Shown: positions 20,728 to 30,581, counted from the first letter of the stretch. The stretch: 64,000 bases of DNA from Shewanella psychromarinicola (GCF_003855155.1 NZ_CP034073.1:3472001-3536000), one strand, 5' to 3'. Translations and numbers: made by a program. The notes: a model not told the origin generated them from the letters alone.

Positions 20728-21408
20728 TCAGTTATTTATTGCATCGAGCTGTTCACTTAATTCAATTAAATTGGTTACGGTTAAGTCAGGTTCGATGCCC
20801 CAGGGATCAAATACTTTTTTACTGTCGCGTTGGATCCAAGCCGTTTTTAGTCCTGCCGCTTTTGCACCGATAACATCCCATGGATTACTGGACACCATCC
20901 AACAATGATGTGGTTCGGATTGTGTGCGAGTCATTAAATAATGGTAAACGGCAGGGTCAGGTTTAAAGGTGTGTATGTCGTCAACGCTGATGACGTCATG
21001 TAATTGAGGTAATACACCTGAATTTTGCATTAACGTACGAACCGCGACTTCAGGGCCATTTGAAAATGCGGCCAGGGTATGGCCTTGATTACGCAGTAGT
21101 GCGAGTCCAGGAATAACGTCTTCAAAGGCGGTTAGTTGACTAAATTTTGCCAGTAATTCCTGTTGCGCACGGGCAGATAGTGTGACATTGAAAACCGACA
21201 AGCAATATTGCAATGCCTGATGGGTACAGACACCGAAATCTTCATATTGCTGCATTAAGCCGCGGCGAAATGCATATTCGACTTTTTTATCGTGCCAGAG
21301 TTGACCAAATTCTTGTGCCTTATCGCCAATCAATTCCTGCAGATGTTGACCCATATCCACCGGATCCACTAATGTGCCATAAACATCAAATCCAATCATT
21401 TTATGCAT
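20728..21408 (-). CDS. Haloacid dehalogenase, type II (HAD superfamily)
   Basis: HAD hydrolase with nucleophile Asp8 in GFDVYGTLVDP, the DxYGTL form typical of L-2-haloacid dehalogenases. Motif II serine is in AFSNGPE, motif III is KPDPAVYHY, and motif IV is MVSSNPWDVIGAKAAGLKTAWIQR; the SSNxWD block is characteristic of type II dehalogenases. Length 226 is typical. GGAG lies 9 bases before the ATG. The physiological substrate may not be halogenated; many such genes occur without known haloacid use. No neighbouring transporter is present. Confidence 0.88.
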   Translation of the reverse strand: MHKMIGFDVYGTLVDPVDMGQHLQELIGDKAQEFGQLWHDKKVEYAFRRGLMQQYEDFGVCTHQALQYCLSVFNVTLSARAQQELLAKFSQLTAFEDVIPGLALLRNQGHTLAAFSNGPEVAVRTLMQNSGVLPQLHDVISVDDIHTFKPDPAVYHYLMTRTQSEPHHCWMVSSNPWDVIGAKAAGLKTAWIQRDSKKVFDPWGIEPDLTVTNLIELSEQLDAINN

Positions 21409-21700
21409 ATTCAGTGCTCCATTTGTGTGTTGAGTTAAGCGATCAAGCTCAGTGAATTTGATATACTAGTCGATAATATACACATCTCAGGCGGGTTAGC
21501 CCGCTCACAATGTGCTGCATTCCCTAAACTATAAACTAACTATATCATTCGTTCAATGGCTATCTTGAACGAACGTTCCAAATAGTTGAATTGTTAATGA
21601 CCTTTGCTTTACTTTGCTGTACAGGCGTGGAATGAGAAACTTTAATGTTGAGTTAATACATTGTATTATATTGATTAAAAATTATGAAAGGTGATGTAGA

Positions 21701-21994
21701 ATGGAATGTCCTAGTTGTCAGGCTGTATTTGCTCGAAAAGCACTTAAACAAGTACGAAAAGGCAAGCATGGTGTTGAAACACAATGCCCTAAATGTGAAC
21801 AATGGCTAATGTTTGAACCTAAAATGATGATGACCAAAAATGTTGGCTTAGCCATTTTGTTGATCTTCAGTGTGGCTAACTTCTTTCTCGACAACAGTGA
21901 CTATCGCTTAGTATGCTCATTTTTAGGTCTTGCGGGTGCCTGTATTGCCTTTTATGGGGTGTTTAAAAGTAAGCTAGTACCAGCGAAAGAGTGA
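21701..21994 (+). CDS. Small zinc-ribbon membrane protein, unknown function
   Basis: A 97-residue protein. Cys knuckles CPSC (residues 3-6) and CPKC (about 29-32) form a zinc ribbon, followed by two hydrophobic segments (NVGLAILLIFSVANFFL and LVCSFLGLAGACIAFYGVF). It is preceded by AAAGGTGATG. It stands alone with about 290 bp upstream. I do not recognise a family. The layout, ribbon plus two helices, is the same as in the protein at 13548-13865. Confidence 0.72.
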   Translation: MECPSCQAVFARKALKQVRKGKHGVETQCPKCEQWLMFEPKMMMTKNVGLAILLIFSVANFFLDNSDYRLVCSFLGLAGACIAFYGVFKSKLVPAKE

Positions 21995-22033
21995 TCAATA
22001 TATTTCACTATGGCCGTTATTATTCGAATGTCA

Positions 22034-22070
22034 TCATTTATCCCATCGCTATCCCGAGTTAAGATTAAAT
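22034..22070. repeat. Dispersed intergenic repeat, copy 1
   Basis: It contains TTTATCCCATCG, then TATCCCGAGTTAAGATTA. Related copies lie at 25667-25700 and 25736-25785, and around 40018-40046 and 40212-40232. The function is unknown. Confidence 0.5.
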
Positions 22071-22124
22071 AATGACTGACCTTGGGATAACGTTGGCCTT
22101 GATATGGTGTTTCAAACGGGTAAT

Positions 22125-22155
22125 AAAAAGCCTGAGCTTTAGTTAAGTCAGGCTT
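22125..22155 (-). terminator. Terminator after RIO kinase gene
   Basis: AAGCCTGA (22129-22136) / TCAGGCTT (22148-22155). Read on the minus strand, the hairpin is followed by a T-run. Confidence 0.75.
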
Positions 22156-22214
22156 GGTATTGTTAACGAGCCACCAGCATTATCTGATGAGACTATCGTG
22201 AGTAAACGCTTAGG

Positions 22215-23078
22215 TTAATACTCGTCGCTTTGTGCTTCGTTCAAGCGCTCGCGCCTTTCTTGGGCTTCTTCAAATGCGGCGTTAATTTCTTCTAAAACAG
22301 AGTCAACATCGGCTGCGGTTGTATCATCTTCAAACTCACCGGTTAATGGCGTCTCAGGTGTTAATTCACCTTGTTCATACAAAGCCCACATTTCTTTAGC
22401 ATATTTGGTTATGGCTAATTCTGGAGCAAATTGTGAATAGTAGTCGGTCATATTATTCACATCACGGAATAACATAGCTTTGGCATTATTGTTTGCCGAT
22501 GCATCAACTGCTTGGGGCAGATCAATGATCACCGGCCCATTCTTGTCGACCAGCACATTGAATTCGGATAAATCCCCATGGACAATGCCTGCACATAACA
22601 TCCGCACAACATAGCCCATCATGATGCGATGTTGGGTTTGTGCTTGCTCTGCACTCATCTGGGTAATGTCATTTAATCGAGGGGCAACATCACCGTGGAC
22701 GTTGGTGATCAACTCCATCAATAACACCCCATCAAAGCAACCATAAGGCACTGGTACTCTAATTTTAGCGGCGGCGCATTTGTATAACGCGTCCACTTCG
22801 GCATTTTGCCATGCTTTTTCTTGCTCTTCACGGCCGTATTTAGAGCCTTTTTCCATGGCTCGTCCACGACGACTATTTTTAGTTTTTCGACCTTCTTGAT
22901 ATTGTGCTGCTTTTTTAAAACTGCGTTTAGTGGCTTCCTTATACACTTTGGCGCAGCGGATCTCATCGCCACATAGGATCATATAGACGGTAGCTTCTTT
23001 GCCACTCATGAGTTGGCTTATCACTTCATCGACGAGACCATCGTCAACCAGTGGTTGTAATCTTATAGGCGTTTTCAT
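22215..23078 (-). CDS. RIO-type serine protein kinase
   Basis: Bacterial RIO1-like atypical kinase. SGKEATVY is the RIO nucleotide-binding segment, HGDLSEFNVLV carries the catalytic Asp and Asn, and IIDLPQAVD replaces DFG with the metal-binding Asp. The C-terminus is acidic (EFEDDTTAADVDSVLEEI). The frame runs back to 23150, but MKTPIRLQPLVDDG (ATG at 23078) matches the usual bacterial RIO N-terminus. Length is 287 residues. Its substrate is unknown. It is a single minus-strand gene with a terminator. Confidence 0.88.
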   Translation of the reverse strand: MKTPIRLQPLVDDGLVDEVISQLMSGKEATVYMILCGDEIRCAKVYKEATKRSFKKAAQYQEGRKTKNSRRGRAMEKGSKYGREEQEKAWQNAEVDALYKCAAAKIRVPVPYGCFDGVLLMELITNVHGDVAPRLNDITQMSAEQAQTQHRIMMGYVVRMLCAGIVHGDLSEFNVLVDKNGPVIIDLPQAVDASANNNAKAMLFRDVNNMTDYYSQFAPELAITKYAKEMWALYEQGELTPETPLTGEFEDDTTAADVDSVLEEINAAFEEAQERRERLNEAQSDEY

Positions 23079-23348
23079 AACGACTTTATACCTTAGTTGC
23101 GCGCTGGATGATATATCTAAGGGCATAATTTTTACTTGCTGATAGGTCACAGATTAAATGAGGCTTATTTGCACTAAATTTGAGCCTATACACTCTTGTC
23201 TAATGGATTAAAATGTTGTAACAAGTCACCTAAATATAGATAATTTTGATTTTTTTACCAAGTGAGACGGATCTGTTGGATATTGATCTATCGTCAATAT
23301 TGGGTGCTAAATGTGGTATATTCTTTCGCATTCTTTAGCATAGTGGTA

Positions 23349-23546
23349 TCAACGGATAAAGAAGGTTGCTGTAGATTGCATGTCCAGGCTAACGCTAGGT
23401 GTGGCGGTCAGCGTTAAATTTAATATCTGATAACCTTGTTCTTCAGTAAGGGTTAAGTTTTTATTCAGTAAGTATTCAGTGGTGGATAGGATAATCTTTG
23501 ATGAATTGATTGTTATTAAAAATGTGTTTTTTGAAATTATTTTCAT
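23349..23546 (-). CDS. Possible small protein, low support
   Basis: An open frame of about 65 residues from the ATG at 23546 (MKIISKNTFLITINSSKIIL...) ending TATFFIR. It has no recognisable domain and no convincing ribosome site, but it is the only frame in the 512-bp gap between the RIO kinase and the outer-membrane protein. Nothing else is visible in that gap. Confidence 0.25.
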   Translation of the reverse strand: MKIISKNTFLITINSSKIILSTTEYLLNKNLTLTEEQGYQILNLTLTATPSVSLDMQSTATFFIR

Positions 23547-23662
23547 CGGCAACAACCCTTTATACTCAACGCTGTGGGCTTAACTGACAGCACAATAATT
23601 CAAAAGTTTGCCATAGAAATCATCGTGCGAGCTTAATTCTTCAATATTTTAATAGAGTTTTT

Positions 23663-24811
23663 ATGAAACGGACCTTACTTCTAGCACTATTTGTTTTTTC
23701 TAATACCGCCCTTGCAGTTGAACCTTTATTTGACACCCCCCAAGACATGGAACCAACATGGATTGATAACATTTTGTCAGTTTTTGGGGCAGATGGTGAG
23801 TTCGATGACACTAAAGTCATTGATATGAGCTATTTACCAACGGCTTATTACACCCCAGAGAAAAAGTTTGGCGTGGGGTTATTAATGGTGGGGTTATATA
23901 AAACCGATAATGCGACGAGTGCAGAACAACCCTCATCACTGGTATTGAATTCATTTGCTTCTATAAATCAATCCTATGGCGTTCAAGTTGAAAATATGAC
24001 TTTTTTAAACCAAGGCAAGCAGCGGTTGTTGCTTGACTTAGAACTGCATAATGAAGCGGCAGTTTATTATGGAGTAGGGATTGAACAAGGCGATCAAGAT
24101 CTCAATCATCATGAGTTTAATGAACAATTGTATAGCTTTAAGCCTCGCTGGATGACCGAAATTGCCAGCCACTATTTTATTGGCGTGGGTGCTGACTTTA
24201 TTTACACAAGTGCAGACAGTTTAGAATTAGTCGCAACAGAGGCACCTGTGGATTCAAATACCATTCTGCCCGATAATTTTAGTTCTGGCATTGTCGTCAC
24301 CAGTATTTATGATTCAAGAGATTACCGTTTAAACGCGACAGAAGGGTGGTTATTTCAGGTTGATGCGGGATTATATCAAAATGATCAATTCGATTCGTTT
24401 TCTACTTATAATATTGAATTAGCGAACTATATAGACTTAGGTTCAACACCGGGTTTAGTCGCTTGGCAAGTTCAAGGGCATCTTACCAGTGGTGACGTAC
24501 CTTGGAACTTATTACCCGATTTGGGTGGCTCTAATGCGATGCGGGGTTACATTAGAGGTCGCTACCGAGATGAGCAAATGATGATGGGGCAAGTTGAATA
24601 TCGCTTACCAGTGTTCCAACGTTATGGCATGGTATTTTGGGGCGCTGTTGGTAGTGTCGCACCTAAAGTCAGTGAGCTAACCGATATGTTATTAACGGCC
24701 TACGGCACTGGATTTCGATTTAGAATTAAAGATAATATTAATTTACGTTTTGATGTCGGGGTGGGTGAAAATGAAACTAACTTCTACTTAAATGTGAATG
24801 AAGTTTTTTAA
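23663..24811 (+). CDS. Outer-membrane Omp85-type beta-barrel protein without POTRA
   Basis: The Sec signal peptide MKRTLLLALFVFSNTALA is cleaved before VEPLF. The mature protein of about 364 residues has alternating beta-strand patterns. Near its C-terminus is GGSNAMRGYIRGRYRDEQ, the RGY(x)RD lid-loop signature of the BamA/TamA surface-antigen superfamily. It has no room for POTRA repeats. It probably sits in the outer membrane; its function is unknown. The DUF3108 gene begins about 48 bases downstream on the same strand, suggesting a two-gene unit. Confidence 0.8.
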   Translation: MKRTLLLALFVFSNTALAVEPLFDTPQDMEPTWIDNILSVFGADGEFDDTKVIDMSYLPTAYYTPEKKFGVGLLMVGLYKTDNATSAEQPSSLVLNSFASINQSYGVQVENMTFLNQGKQRLLLDLELHNEAAVYYGVGIEQGDQDLNHHEFNEQLYSFKPRWMTEIASHYFIGVGADFIYTSADSLELVATEAPVDSNTILPDNFSSGIVVTSIYDSRDYRLNATEGWLFQVDAGLYQNDQFDSFSTYNIELANYIDLGSTPGLVAWQVQGHLTSGDVPWNLLPDLGGSNAMRGYIRGRYRDEQMMMGQVEYRLPVFQRYGMVFWGAVGSVAPKVSELTDMLLTAYGTGFRFRIKDNINLRFDVGVGENETNFYLNVNEVF

Positions 24812-24859
24812 GCTAACACTATTTTTAAGGTAAGAGCAAAAAGTGAAAAGCTTTCTCTG

Positions 24860-25669
24860 ATGATGACATTAATGGCGCAAATAAAACTTATGCTGACAAG
24901 ATTTCGCAATCTCAGCATGTCGACCAAAGCTTGTGTAATGGCCACTAGAATACTGATAATAGTCGGTCTTTCAAGTGGTTTACTGCACAGTAATAGCGTA
25001 TTGGCGAGTGACGTTGAGCAAAAATGTCAGCGCAGCTTTGATTATTCTATTTATCTCAGTGGATTACATATGGGAGAAATGACTCGGACTGAGAACTGGC
25101 AGGGTAAATCTGCCGTTATCACCTCAAAAAGTAAAGCCAGCATTTTAGGTATTGGCACTCAATATCAACAGCGTACCGAGTTATCGTGGTCAACTGATCG
25201 CAACGAATGGTTAACCGATAATTTTCATCAACAGGTAACTGGTTTTCGCTCTCGAGACATGCGAGTGACTTTTGACAACCATGGCCTTAAATCTCGTGTT
25301 GATATTGATGGGGACATCGATAATTATGCATCAAAGACCATACCATTAAGAGATGTGGATACTTTGGCGATTCAAATACGTGAAAACGTGCTTCGAGGTC
25401 GACAGCAATTTGCGCTAATAAGGCAAGCCTCTGATGCGATTGAACCCTATCAGTTCTACGTTAAAGACAAATTAACCGCTACCATAGCGCCCTGGGGAGA
25501 AATACAGCTTATACCGGTTGAGCAAACAGGAGCGGAAGAGGTGACTTATTTTTTTGCGCCGAGCATGAATTATCAACTGGTAAAAGCCCATTATCACGGC
25601 ATGATCCTGCAAGGTATTATTGAGCTGGATAGTTATGACGATTCTTGCGATACAATGACAAACAGTTAA
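24860..25669 (+). CDS. DUF3108 family exported protein
   Basis: A 269-residue protein with a hydrophobic export signal near residues 27-52 (ATRILIIVGLSSGLL...VLAS), then a soluble beta-rich domain with the DUF3108 pattern (FDYSIYLSGLHMGEMTRT...ITSKSKASILGIG). The role is unknown; the periplasm is its likely location. The start is uncertain: ATGs occur at 24860, 24863 and later, none with a strong ribosome site, and a start nearer the signal (MSTKACVMATR) would give a more usual signal length. It probably shares a transcript with the upstream barrel protein. Confidence 0.75.
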   Translation: MMTLMAQIKLMLTRFRNLSMSTKACVMATRILIIVGLSSGLLHSNSVLASDVEQKCQRSFDYSIYLSGLHMGEMTRTENWQGKSAVITSKSKASILGIGTQYQQRTELSWSTDRNEWLTDNFHQQVTGFRSRDMRVTFDNHGLKSRVDIDGDIDNYASKTIPLRDVDTLAIQIRENVLRGRQQFALIRQASDAIEPYQFYVKDKLTATIAPWGEIQLIPVEQTGAEEVTYFFAPSMNYQLVKAHYHGMILQGIIELDSYDDSCDTMTNS

Positions 25670-25785
25670 TCTTGAACTCGGGATATAAACGGTTATCAAA
25701 TAGGTTAAATAGGTCAAATATTGTCATATTGGCTTATTTATCCCATCGTTTATCCCATCGTTTATCGCGAGTTGAGATTAGTTAA
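25667..25785. repeat. Dispersed intergenic repeat, inverted pair (copies 2 and 3)
   Basis: AATCTTGAACTCGGGATA starts at 25669. In inverted orientation, TATCGCGAGTTGAGATTA ends near 25780, preceded by a tandem TTTATCCCATCG (25737-25760). The two halves frame about 35 bp of AT-rich sequence. The rest of the gap to 26128 shows no gene. Confidence 0.5.
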
Positions 25786-26128
25786 CAAGCGTTAGATTGT
25801 CGTTGATGACGGGAGAGTCAATTTGATTAATTCGTTAGGATTGATCCGTTAGCGATTAATGCGTCAGGGATTAAGAGTGGTTCATGGTCGCTATGGATTG
25901 ATAGCGTGAATTAGGTATTAGTCATTTAACCCATTCAATAATGGTCTTCTTTTCTGCACTATCCCTCTGACGCTAACCGTGTTCCTTTTCCCCTATGATG
26001 GATGGCATTTCTGTCACTAAGCATCCAGAAGCGCCTCGTCTATCTTAGACGATTTTAGCTGGTGAATATGGCCCCAATTTTTTATTGAGTCGATATAATC
26101 TGTTGCAAATATTTTCATTGGAGTGAAT

Positions 26129-26425
26129 ATGGCAAACGTGATTAACAAAGCCATTTTAAGCAGCCGTATGTTGTCGATAAATTGGGTGACCTATCATACT
26201 CATCATCAAGTGATGACCCATACCGATCCGGTGCAACAAGGTCGTTATTACAAACTGAACCTCGTAATAGTCCAACCTAAAGTGGGTGGGGTGTTTAGCT
26301 GTGCTAAATGCATAGTGAATTTATGGGGGCGGGTGTATTTATTTCGTCCTGATAAGTATGAGCATAACGTCACTAAGATTGAGTCTGGTAAACGGGTGTT
26401 GTTAAGCTTTGCCCTGAATATATAA
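26129..26425 (+). CDS. Small protein of unknown function
   Basis: About 98 residues from the ATG at 26129, chosen because TTGGAG lies about 7 bases upstream; a GTG at 26123 is also in frame. The sequence (MANVINKAILSSRMLSINWVTYHTHHQVMTHTDP...) shows one Cys-x2-Cys (SCAKC) and a basic C-terminal half. There is no signal peptide and no family I recognise. It converges on yfaE. Good ribosome site, ordinary composition. Confidence 0.6.
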   Translation: MANVINKAILSSRMLSINWVTYHTHHQVMTHTDPVQQGRYYKLNLVIVQPKVGGVFSCAKCIVNLWGRVYLFRPDKYEHNVTKIESGKRVLLSFALNI

Positions 26426-26447
26426 CGGGTGTTGAAGGGCTGATAGA

Positions 26448-26846
26448 TTAACGGTCAAGAGCCCGTTTGGGATTAATCTGTAATTGTTGGGTTAATGCTG
26501 TTGTGAGTGTATGGCTGTCATTTACCGAAGCGTATTGTCGCTTAGCAACGACTTCGACTCCCTCAGTAGAGAGTTTGAGGTTTAAATCGCCATTAGGCAC
26601 ACAACAGCAGGGTAGGCACTCGTCGGATTTGAGTTCTGCAAGAGGCTCTGATAGGTAGTTTACTTCACCAGATATTACGGTGGTTTTACATGCGCCACAA
26701 AATCCGTTACGACATTCTGAAAACACGTTTACTTTTTTCGACTCAAGCGCTTCTAGTAAGCTTGAATGTTGGCCGTCAAATAAAATAATCGGCTGTCCTT
26801 TCAAGCTTACAATTGGCGATTTTTTGAAAAGTTTTTTATAGGTCAA
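26448..26846 (-). CDS. yfaE: 2Fe-2S ferredoxin YfaE, class I RNR maintenance protein
   Basis: Plant-type [2Fe-2S] ferredoxin that supplies electrons to rebuild the diferric-tyrosyl radical of NrdB. Cluster ligands are Cys45, Cys50 and Cys53 ([10 protein letters not shown]) plus one of the cysteines in CLPCCC (77-82). At 132 residues it is longer than E. coli YfaE (84) because of about 45 extra C-terminal residues. It overlaps the end of nrdB by 11 bases, so it is translated with it. It is the last gene of nrdA-nrdB-yfaE. Confidence 0.9.
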   Translation of the reverse strand: MTYKKLFKKSPIVSLKGQPIILFDGQHSSLLEALESKKVNVFSECRNGFCGACKTTVISGEVNYLSEPLAELKSDECLPCCCVPNGDLNLKLSTEGVEVVAKRQYASVNDSHTLTTALTQQLQINPKRALDR

Positions 26847-27966
26847 AATCTAAAAACTCATCGCTATTTACAGAAGAATCGATTTGGCCAACAAGATAAG
26901 ATGACACCTCTACTTCCTGTGGGGCCACTTGTACTGCATCACTTTCTAACCAATTTTTCATCCAGGGTAGTGGGTTAGACCGTTCTTCATAAGGCTGAGG
27001 CAAATGTACTGATTTCATTCTTTGGTTAGTAATAAATTCAACGTACTGACATAGGATCGGTTCATTTAGGCCGATCATTGATCCGTCTTTAAATAAGTAT
27101 TTAGCCCACTCTTTTTCTTGTTCTGCTGCTTTGACGAACAAGTCATAAGCTTGTTGCTTACACTCAATAGCAATCTCTGCCATTTCAGGGTCGTCTTTGC
27201 CGCCTTGCATCAAGGCGATAATATGTTGTGTCCCATTGAGATGTAACGCTTCATCACGGGCAATTAAGCGGATGATTTTGGCATTACCTTCCATAACACG
27301 ACGTTCAGCAAAGGCAAATGAACAGGCAAAGCTGACATAGAAGCGGATAGCTTCTAAGGCGTTAACCGACATCATGCATAAATACAGTGATTTTTTCAGG
27401 ATACGTGAATTAACGGTGATTTCTTCGCCGTCGATAACATGAGTACCTTCACCTAACAGGTTATTAATCTGGGTCAGTTTAATCAGATCATCGTAATAAG
27501 CGGCAATGTCACCGGCACGTTTCAATATTTCGTCATTTTGCACGATATCGTCAAACACCACGGATGGGTCATTGACAATATTACGAATAATATGAGTGTA
27601 AGAGCGTGAGTGAATCGTTTCAGAAAACGACCATGTTTCAATCCACGTCTCTAATTCTGGTAGCGATACCAATGGCAAAAATGCCACATTTGGTGAGCGG
27701 CCTTGAATAGAGTCAAGCAAGGTTTGGTATTTCAGGTTTGACAGGAAAATGTGCTTTTCGTGTTCAGGTAAATCACCGAAATCAATTTTGTCACGGCTGA
27801 CATCAACTTCTTCTGGACGCCAGAAAAAACTTAATTGCTTTTCAATCAGTTTTTCAAAGACTTCATATTTTTGTTGATCGTAGCGTGCCACATTAACTGA
27901 TTGCCCAAAAAACATAGGTTCTTTGGTTGCATCGTTAGGTGTTTGACAAAATGTAGAGTAAGCCAT
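26836..27966 (-). CDS. nrdB: Ribonucleoside-diphosphate reductase class Ia, beta subunit
   Basis: Small subunit of the class Ia ribonucleotide reductase making dNDPs for DNA synthesis. It houses the diiron site and tyrosyl radical: Asp85, Glu116, His119 and radical Tyr123 ([13 protein letters not shown]), then the second ligand set in [12 protein letters not shown]. Each is one residue higher than the E. coli number. Length is 376. The C-terminal tail [14 protein letters not shown] is the peptide that docks on NrdA. It lies 73 bases after nrdA with a hairpin between. Confidence 0.96.
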   Translation of the reverse strand: MAYSTFCQTPNDATKEPMFFGQSVNVARYDQQKYEVFEKLIEKQLSFFWRPEEVDVSRDKIDFGDLPEHEKHIFLSNLKYQTLLDSIQGRSPNVAFLPLVSLPELETWIETWSFSETIHSRSYTHIIRNIVNDPSVVFDDIVQNDEILKRAGDIAAYYDDLIKLTQINNLLGEGTHVIDGEEITVNSRILKKSLYLCMMSVNALEAIRFYVSFACSFAFAERRVMEGNAKIIRLIARDEALHLNGTQHIIALMQGGKDDPEMAEIAIECKQQAYDLFVKAAEQEKEWAKYLFKDGSMIGLNEPILCQYVEFITNQRMKSVHLPQPYEERSNPLPWMKNWLESDAVQVAPQEVEVSSYLVGQIDSSVNSDEFLDFDL

Positions 27967-27995
27967 TATTTAGGTGTCCTGAAAACGCATTTTTC

Positions 27996-28019
27996 AAAAA
28001 GCGGGGATTATCCCCCGCT
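27996..28019 (-). terminator. Hairpin with T-run between nrdA and nrdB
   Basis: On the minus strand, AGCGGGG...CCCCGCT is followed by TTTTT (complement of A5 at 27996-28000). It has the form of an intrinsic terminator but lies inside the operon, so it may act as an attenuator or as a 3' end that sets the nrdA:nrdB ratio. Confidence 0.6.
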
Positions 28020-28039
28020 AAATAGAGATAAAGTGATGA

Positions 28040-30328
28040 TTAGATTTTACACGCACCGCCGGCGCAGTCATCGTCTTCTTCTTCGACAGCAATAATGTCG
28101 TCAAACTGATCCGAAGCACCATCGCGTGTATTATGATAATACAATGTTTTAATGCCCAGTTTGTACACACTTAACAAGTCTTTTAGCAAGGTCTGCATTG
28201 GCACACGACCGCCTTCAAAACGGCTTGGGTCATAATTAGTGTTGGCAGAAATAGCTTGGTCAATAAACTTCTGCATTAAACCAACAAGTTGGATGTAACC
28301 ATCGTTGTTTGGCATATTCCACAGCAGTTCGTACTTGTCTTTAAGCAGCTCAAAGTCTGGAACGACTTGCTTTAACTGGCCATCTTTACTGGCTTTCACG
28401 CTGATTAAGCCACGTGGTGGTTCGATACCATTGGTCGCGTTTGAAATTTGCGATGAGGTTTCTGACGGCATTAATGCTGACAAGGTTGAGTTACGTAAAC
28501 CGTACTGTTTTATGTCGCTACGTAAACCTTCCCAATCCATGTGTAATGGTTCGTCACAAATCTTGTTTAAATCACGTTTATAGGTATCGATGGGTAAAAT
28601 ACCCTTCGAGTAGGTGGTCTCGTGAAATAACGGACAGGCACCTTTTTCTTTAGCTAAGTTCATTGACGCTTTCAGTAAATAGAACTGGATAGCTTCAAAG
28701 GTCTTATGGGTCAGGTTGTTTGCTGAACCGTCGGAATACTTTTTACCGTTTTTAGCTAAGTAGTTAGCAAAGTTAATCACACCAATACCAAGCGTACGGC
28801 GATTCATCGAGCTCGTTTGAGCCGCTTTTATTGGGTAATCTTGGTAATCAAGTAAGTTATCTAACGCACGTACCGCTAAATCAGCTAACGGCTCAAGTTC
28901 AGATAAGTCGGTAATCGCGCCTAAGTTAAGCGCTGATAAGGTACATAAGGCGATTTCACCGTCCGGATCGTCAATGTTAGTTAACGGCTTAGTCGGTAAG
29001 GCAATTTCTAAACACAAATTAGATTGCTTAATCGGCGCCACTTTAGAGTCAAATGGGCTGTGGGTATTACAGTGATCGACGTTTTGAATATAGATACGAC
29101 CTGTAGAGGCTCGTTCCTGCATCATCAATGAAAACAGCTCAACGGCTTTAATCTGTTTTTTACGGATACTGCTGTCTTGTTCGTACTGCAAGTATAAACG
29201 TTCAAATTCTACTTGGTCTTCAAAGAAGGCATCATAAAGACCCGGTACATCTGATGGGCTGAACAAGCTAATGTTTTCGCCTTTGATTAAGCGTTGGTAC
29301 ATTAATTTGTTTAACTGTACGCCGTAGTCAAGATGACGTACACGGTTGTCGTCAACACCCCGGTTGTTTTTCAGCACTAATAGCGATTCAACTTCGAGAT
29401 GCCATAACGGATAGAACAGCGTTGCTGCACCACCGCGTACGCCGCCTTGAGAACAAGACTTCACCGCTGTTTGGAAATACTTATAAAATGGTAAACAACC
29501 CGTGTGGAATGCTTCACCGCCGCGTATAGGGCTGCCTAATGCACGAATACGACCGGCATTAATACCAATACCAGCACGTTGGCTGACATATTTAACGATT
29601 GACGATGCCGTAGCATTGATTGAATCCAAGCTGTCATCACACTCAATCAATACACATGAGCTGAACTGACGAGTAGGCGTTCGTACACCGGCCATGATTG
29701 GCGTTGGCAGAGAAATCTTAAACAAAGACGTCGCGTCATAGAAATCTTTAATGTACTTCAAGCGGATTTCTTTTGGGTAACGCGCAAACAAACATGCGGC
29801 CACTAAAATATATAAAAACTGCGCGCTCTCATACATCTCATGGGTCACACGGTTTTGAACCAGGTATTTACCTTCAAGTTGCTTTACCGCGGCATAAGAG
29901 AAGTTCATGTCACGCCAGTGATCAATATAGCTATCAAGAATGTCTAATTCTTCACGGCTATAGTCAGCCATGATATGCATATCATATTTACCCATTTCGA
30001 CTAACTTGGTGACATGGTCATATAATTTAGGCGGCTCAAATTGACCAAAAGCCTTTTTACGTAAATGGAATACGGCTAAACGCGCGGCCAAAAATTGGTA
30101 ATCTGGGGATTCCGGAGAGATCAAATCAGCTGCGGCTTTTATAATCGTTTCATGAATGGCTTCTGTTGGAATGCCGTCGAAAAACTGCAGGTGAGATCGA
30201 AGTTCTACTTCAGATACTGAGACGTTTTTTAATCCATTGGCTGCCCAAGTGATCACGCGATGAATTTTATCTAAATCGATCGATTCACGTTCGCCGCTGC
30301 GCTTGGTGACTGTCATATTGCTATTCAT
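28040..30328 (-). CDS. nrdA: Ribonucleoside-diphosphate reductase class Ia, alpha subunit
   Basis: Catalytic and allosteric subunit of class Ia ribonucleotide reductase. An ATP-cone occupies the first 90 or so residues (VTKRSGERESIDLDKIHRVI). The ten-stranded barrel carries the active-site cysteines in FSSCVLIE, SNLCLEIALP and ALCTLSALNLG. The C-terminal shuttle pair is Cys755/Cys760 in DDCAGGACKI. Length 762 against 761 in E. coli. The start is the ATG at 30328; an ATG four codons later is possible. Upstream lie paired NrdR boxes and DnaA boxes. Confidence 0.97.
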   Translation of the reverse strand: MNSNMTVTKRSGERESIDLDKIHRVITWAANGLKNVSVSEVELRSHLQFFDGIPTEAIHETIIKAAADLISPESPDYQFLAARLAVFHLRKKAFGQFEPPKLYDHVTKLVEMGKYDMHIMADYSREELDILDSYIDHWRDMNFSYAAVKQLEGKYLVQNRVTHEMYESAQFLYILVAACLFARYPKEIRLKYIKDFYDATSLFKISLPTPIMAGVRTPTRQFSSCVLIECDDSLDSINATASSIVKYVSQRAGIGINAGRIRALGSPIRGGEAFHTGCLPFYKYFQTAVKSCSQGGVRGGAATLFYPLWHLEVESLLVLKNNRGVDDNRVRHLDYGVQLNKLMYQRLIKGENISLFSPSDVPGLYDAFFEDQVEFERLYLQYEQDSSIRKKQIKAVELFSLMMQERASTGRIYIQNVDHCNTHSPFDSKVAPIKQSNLCLEIALPTKPLTNIDDPDGEIALCTLSALNLGAITDLSELEPLADLAVRALDNLLDYQDYPIKAAQTSSMNRRTLGIGVINFANYLAKNGKKYSDGSANNLTHKTFEAIQFYLLKASMNLAKEKGACPLFHETTYSKGILPIDTYKRDLNKICDEPLHMDWEGLRSDIKQYGLRNSTLSALMPSETSSQISNATNGIEPPRGLISVKASKDGQLKQVVPDFELLKDKYELLWNMPNNDGYIQLVGLMQKFIDQAISANTNYDPSRFEGGRVPMQTLLKDLLSVYKLGIKTLYYHNTRDGASDQFDDIIAVEEEDDDCAGGACKI

Positions 30329-30534
30329 TGAAGAGAGGCCTTGGTTCTATATCTAATCGTGTGATCTGTTGTTGGATACCATGTAACTTGATTCGATCTG
30401 AATCAGTTACAAAACAATTCCATGTTAAACAATCAAGCTGAATGTACTCACAACATGGTAGTAAAATACCAGTACATTCACTTATCGACTACGTCCTTGT
30501 AATGCAGGTGCGTAGTGTTTTGATTGCCAGTCAC

Positions 30535-30550
30535 ACACAAGATATGGTGT
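30535..30550. promoter_or_regulatory. NrdR box 1 upstream of nrdA
   Basis: ACACAAGATATGGTGT matches the NrdR consensus ACACAAnATATwGTGT at all but one fixed position. A second, weaker box lies exactly 31 bp further from nrdA, the three-turn spacing usual for NrdR pairs. Confidence 0.75.
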
Positions 30551-30565
30551 TATTTAAAATCTTAG

Positions 30566-30581
30566 ATACAAGATAGTGAGG
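30566..30581. promoter_or_regulatory. NrdR box 2 upstream of nrdA
   Basis: ATACAAGATAGTGAGG is a partial match (11 of 15 fixed positions) in phase with box 1. Confidence 0.55.

Noticed and set aside
21491..21504. GCGGG-TTAG-CCCGC hairpin as a terminator
   Set aside because: There is no T-run on either strand and it lies upstream, not downstream, of the adjacent genes.
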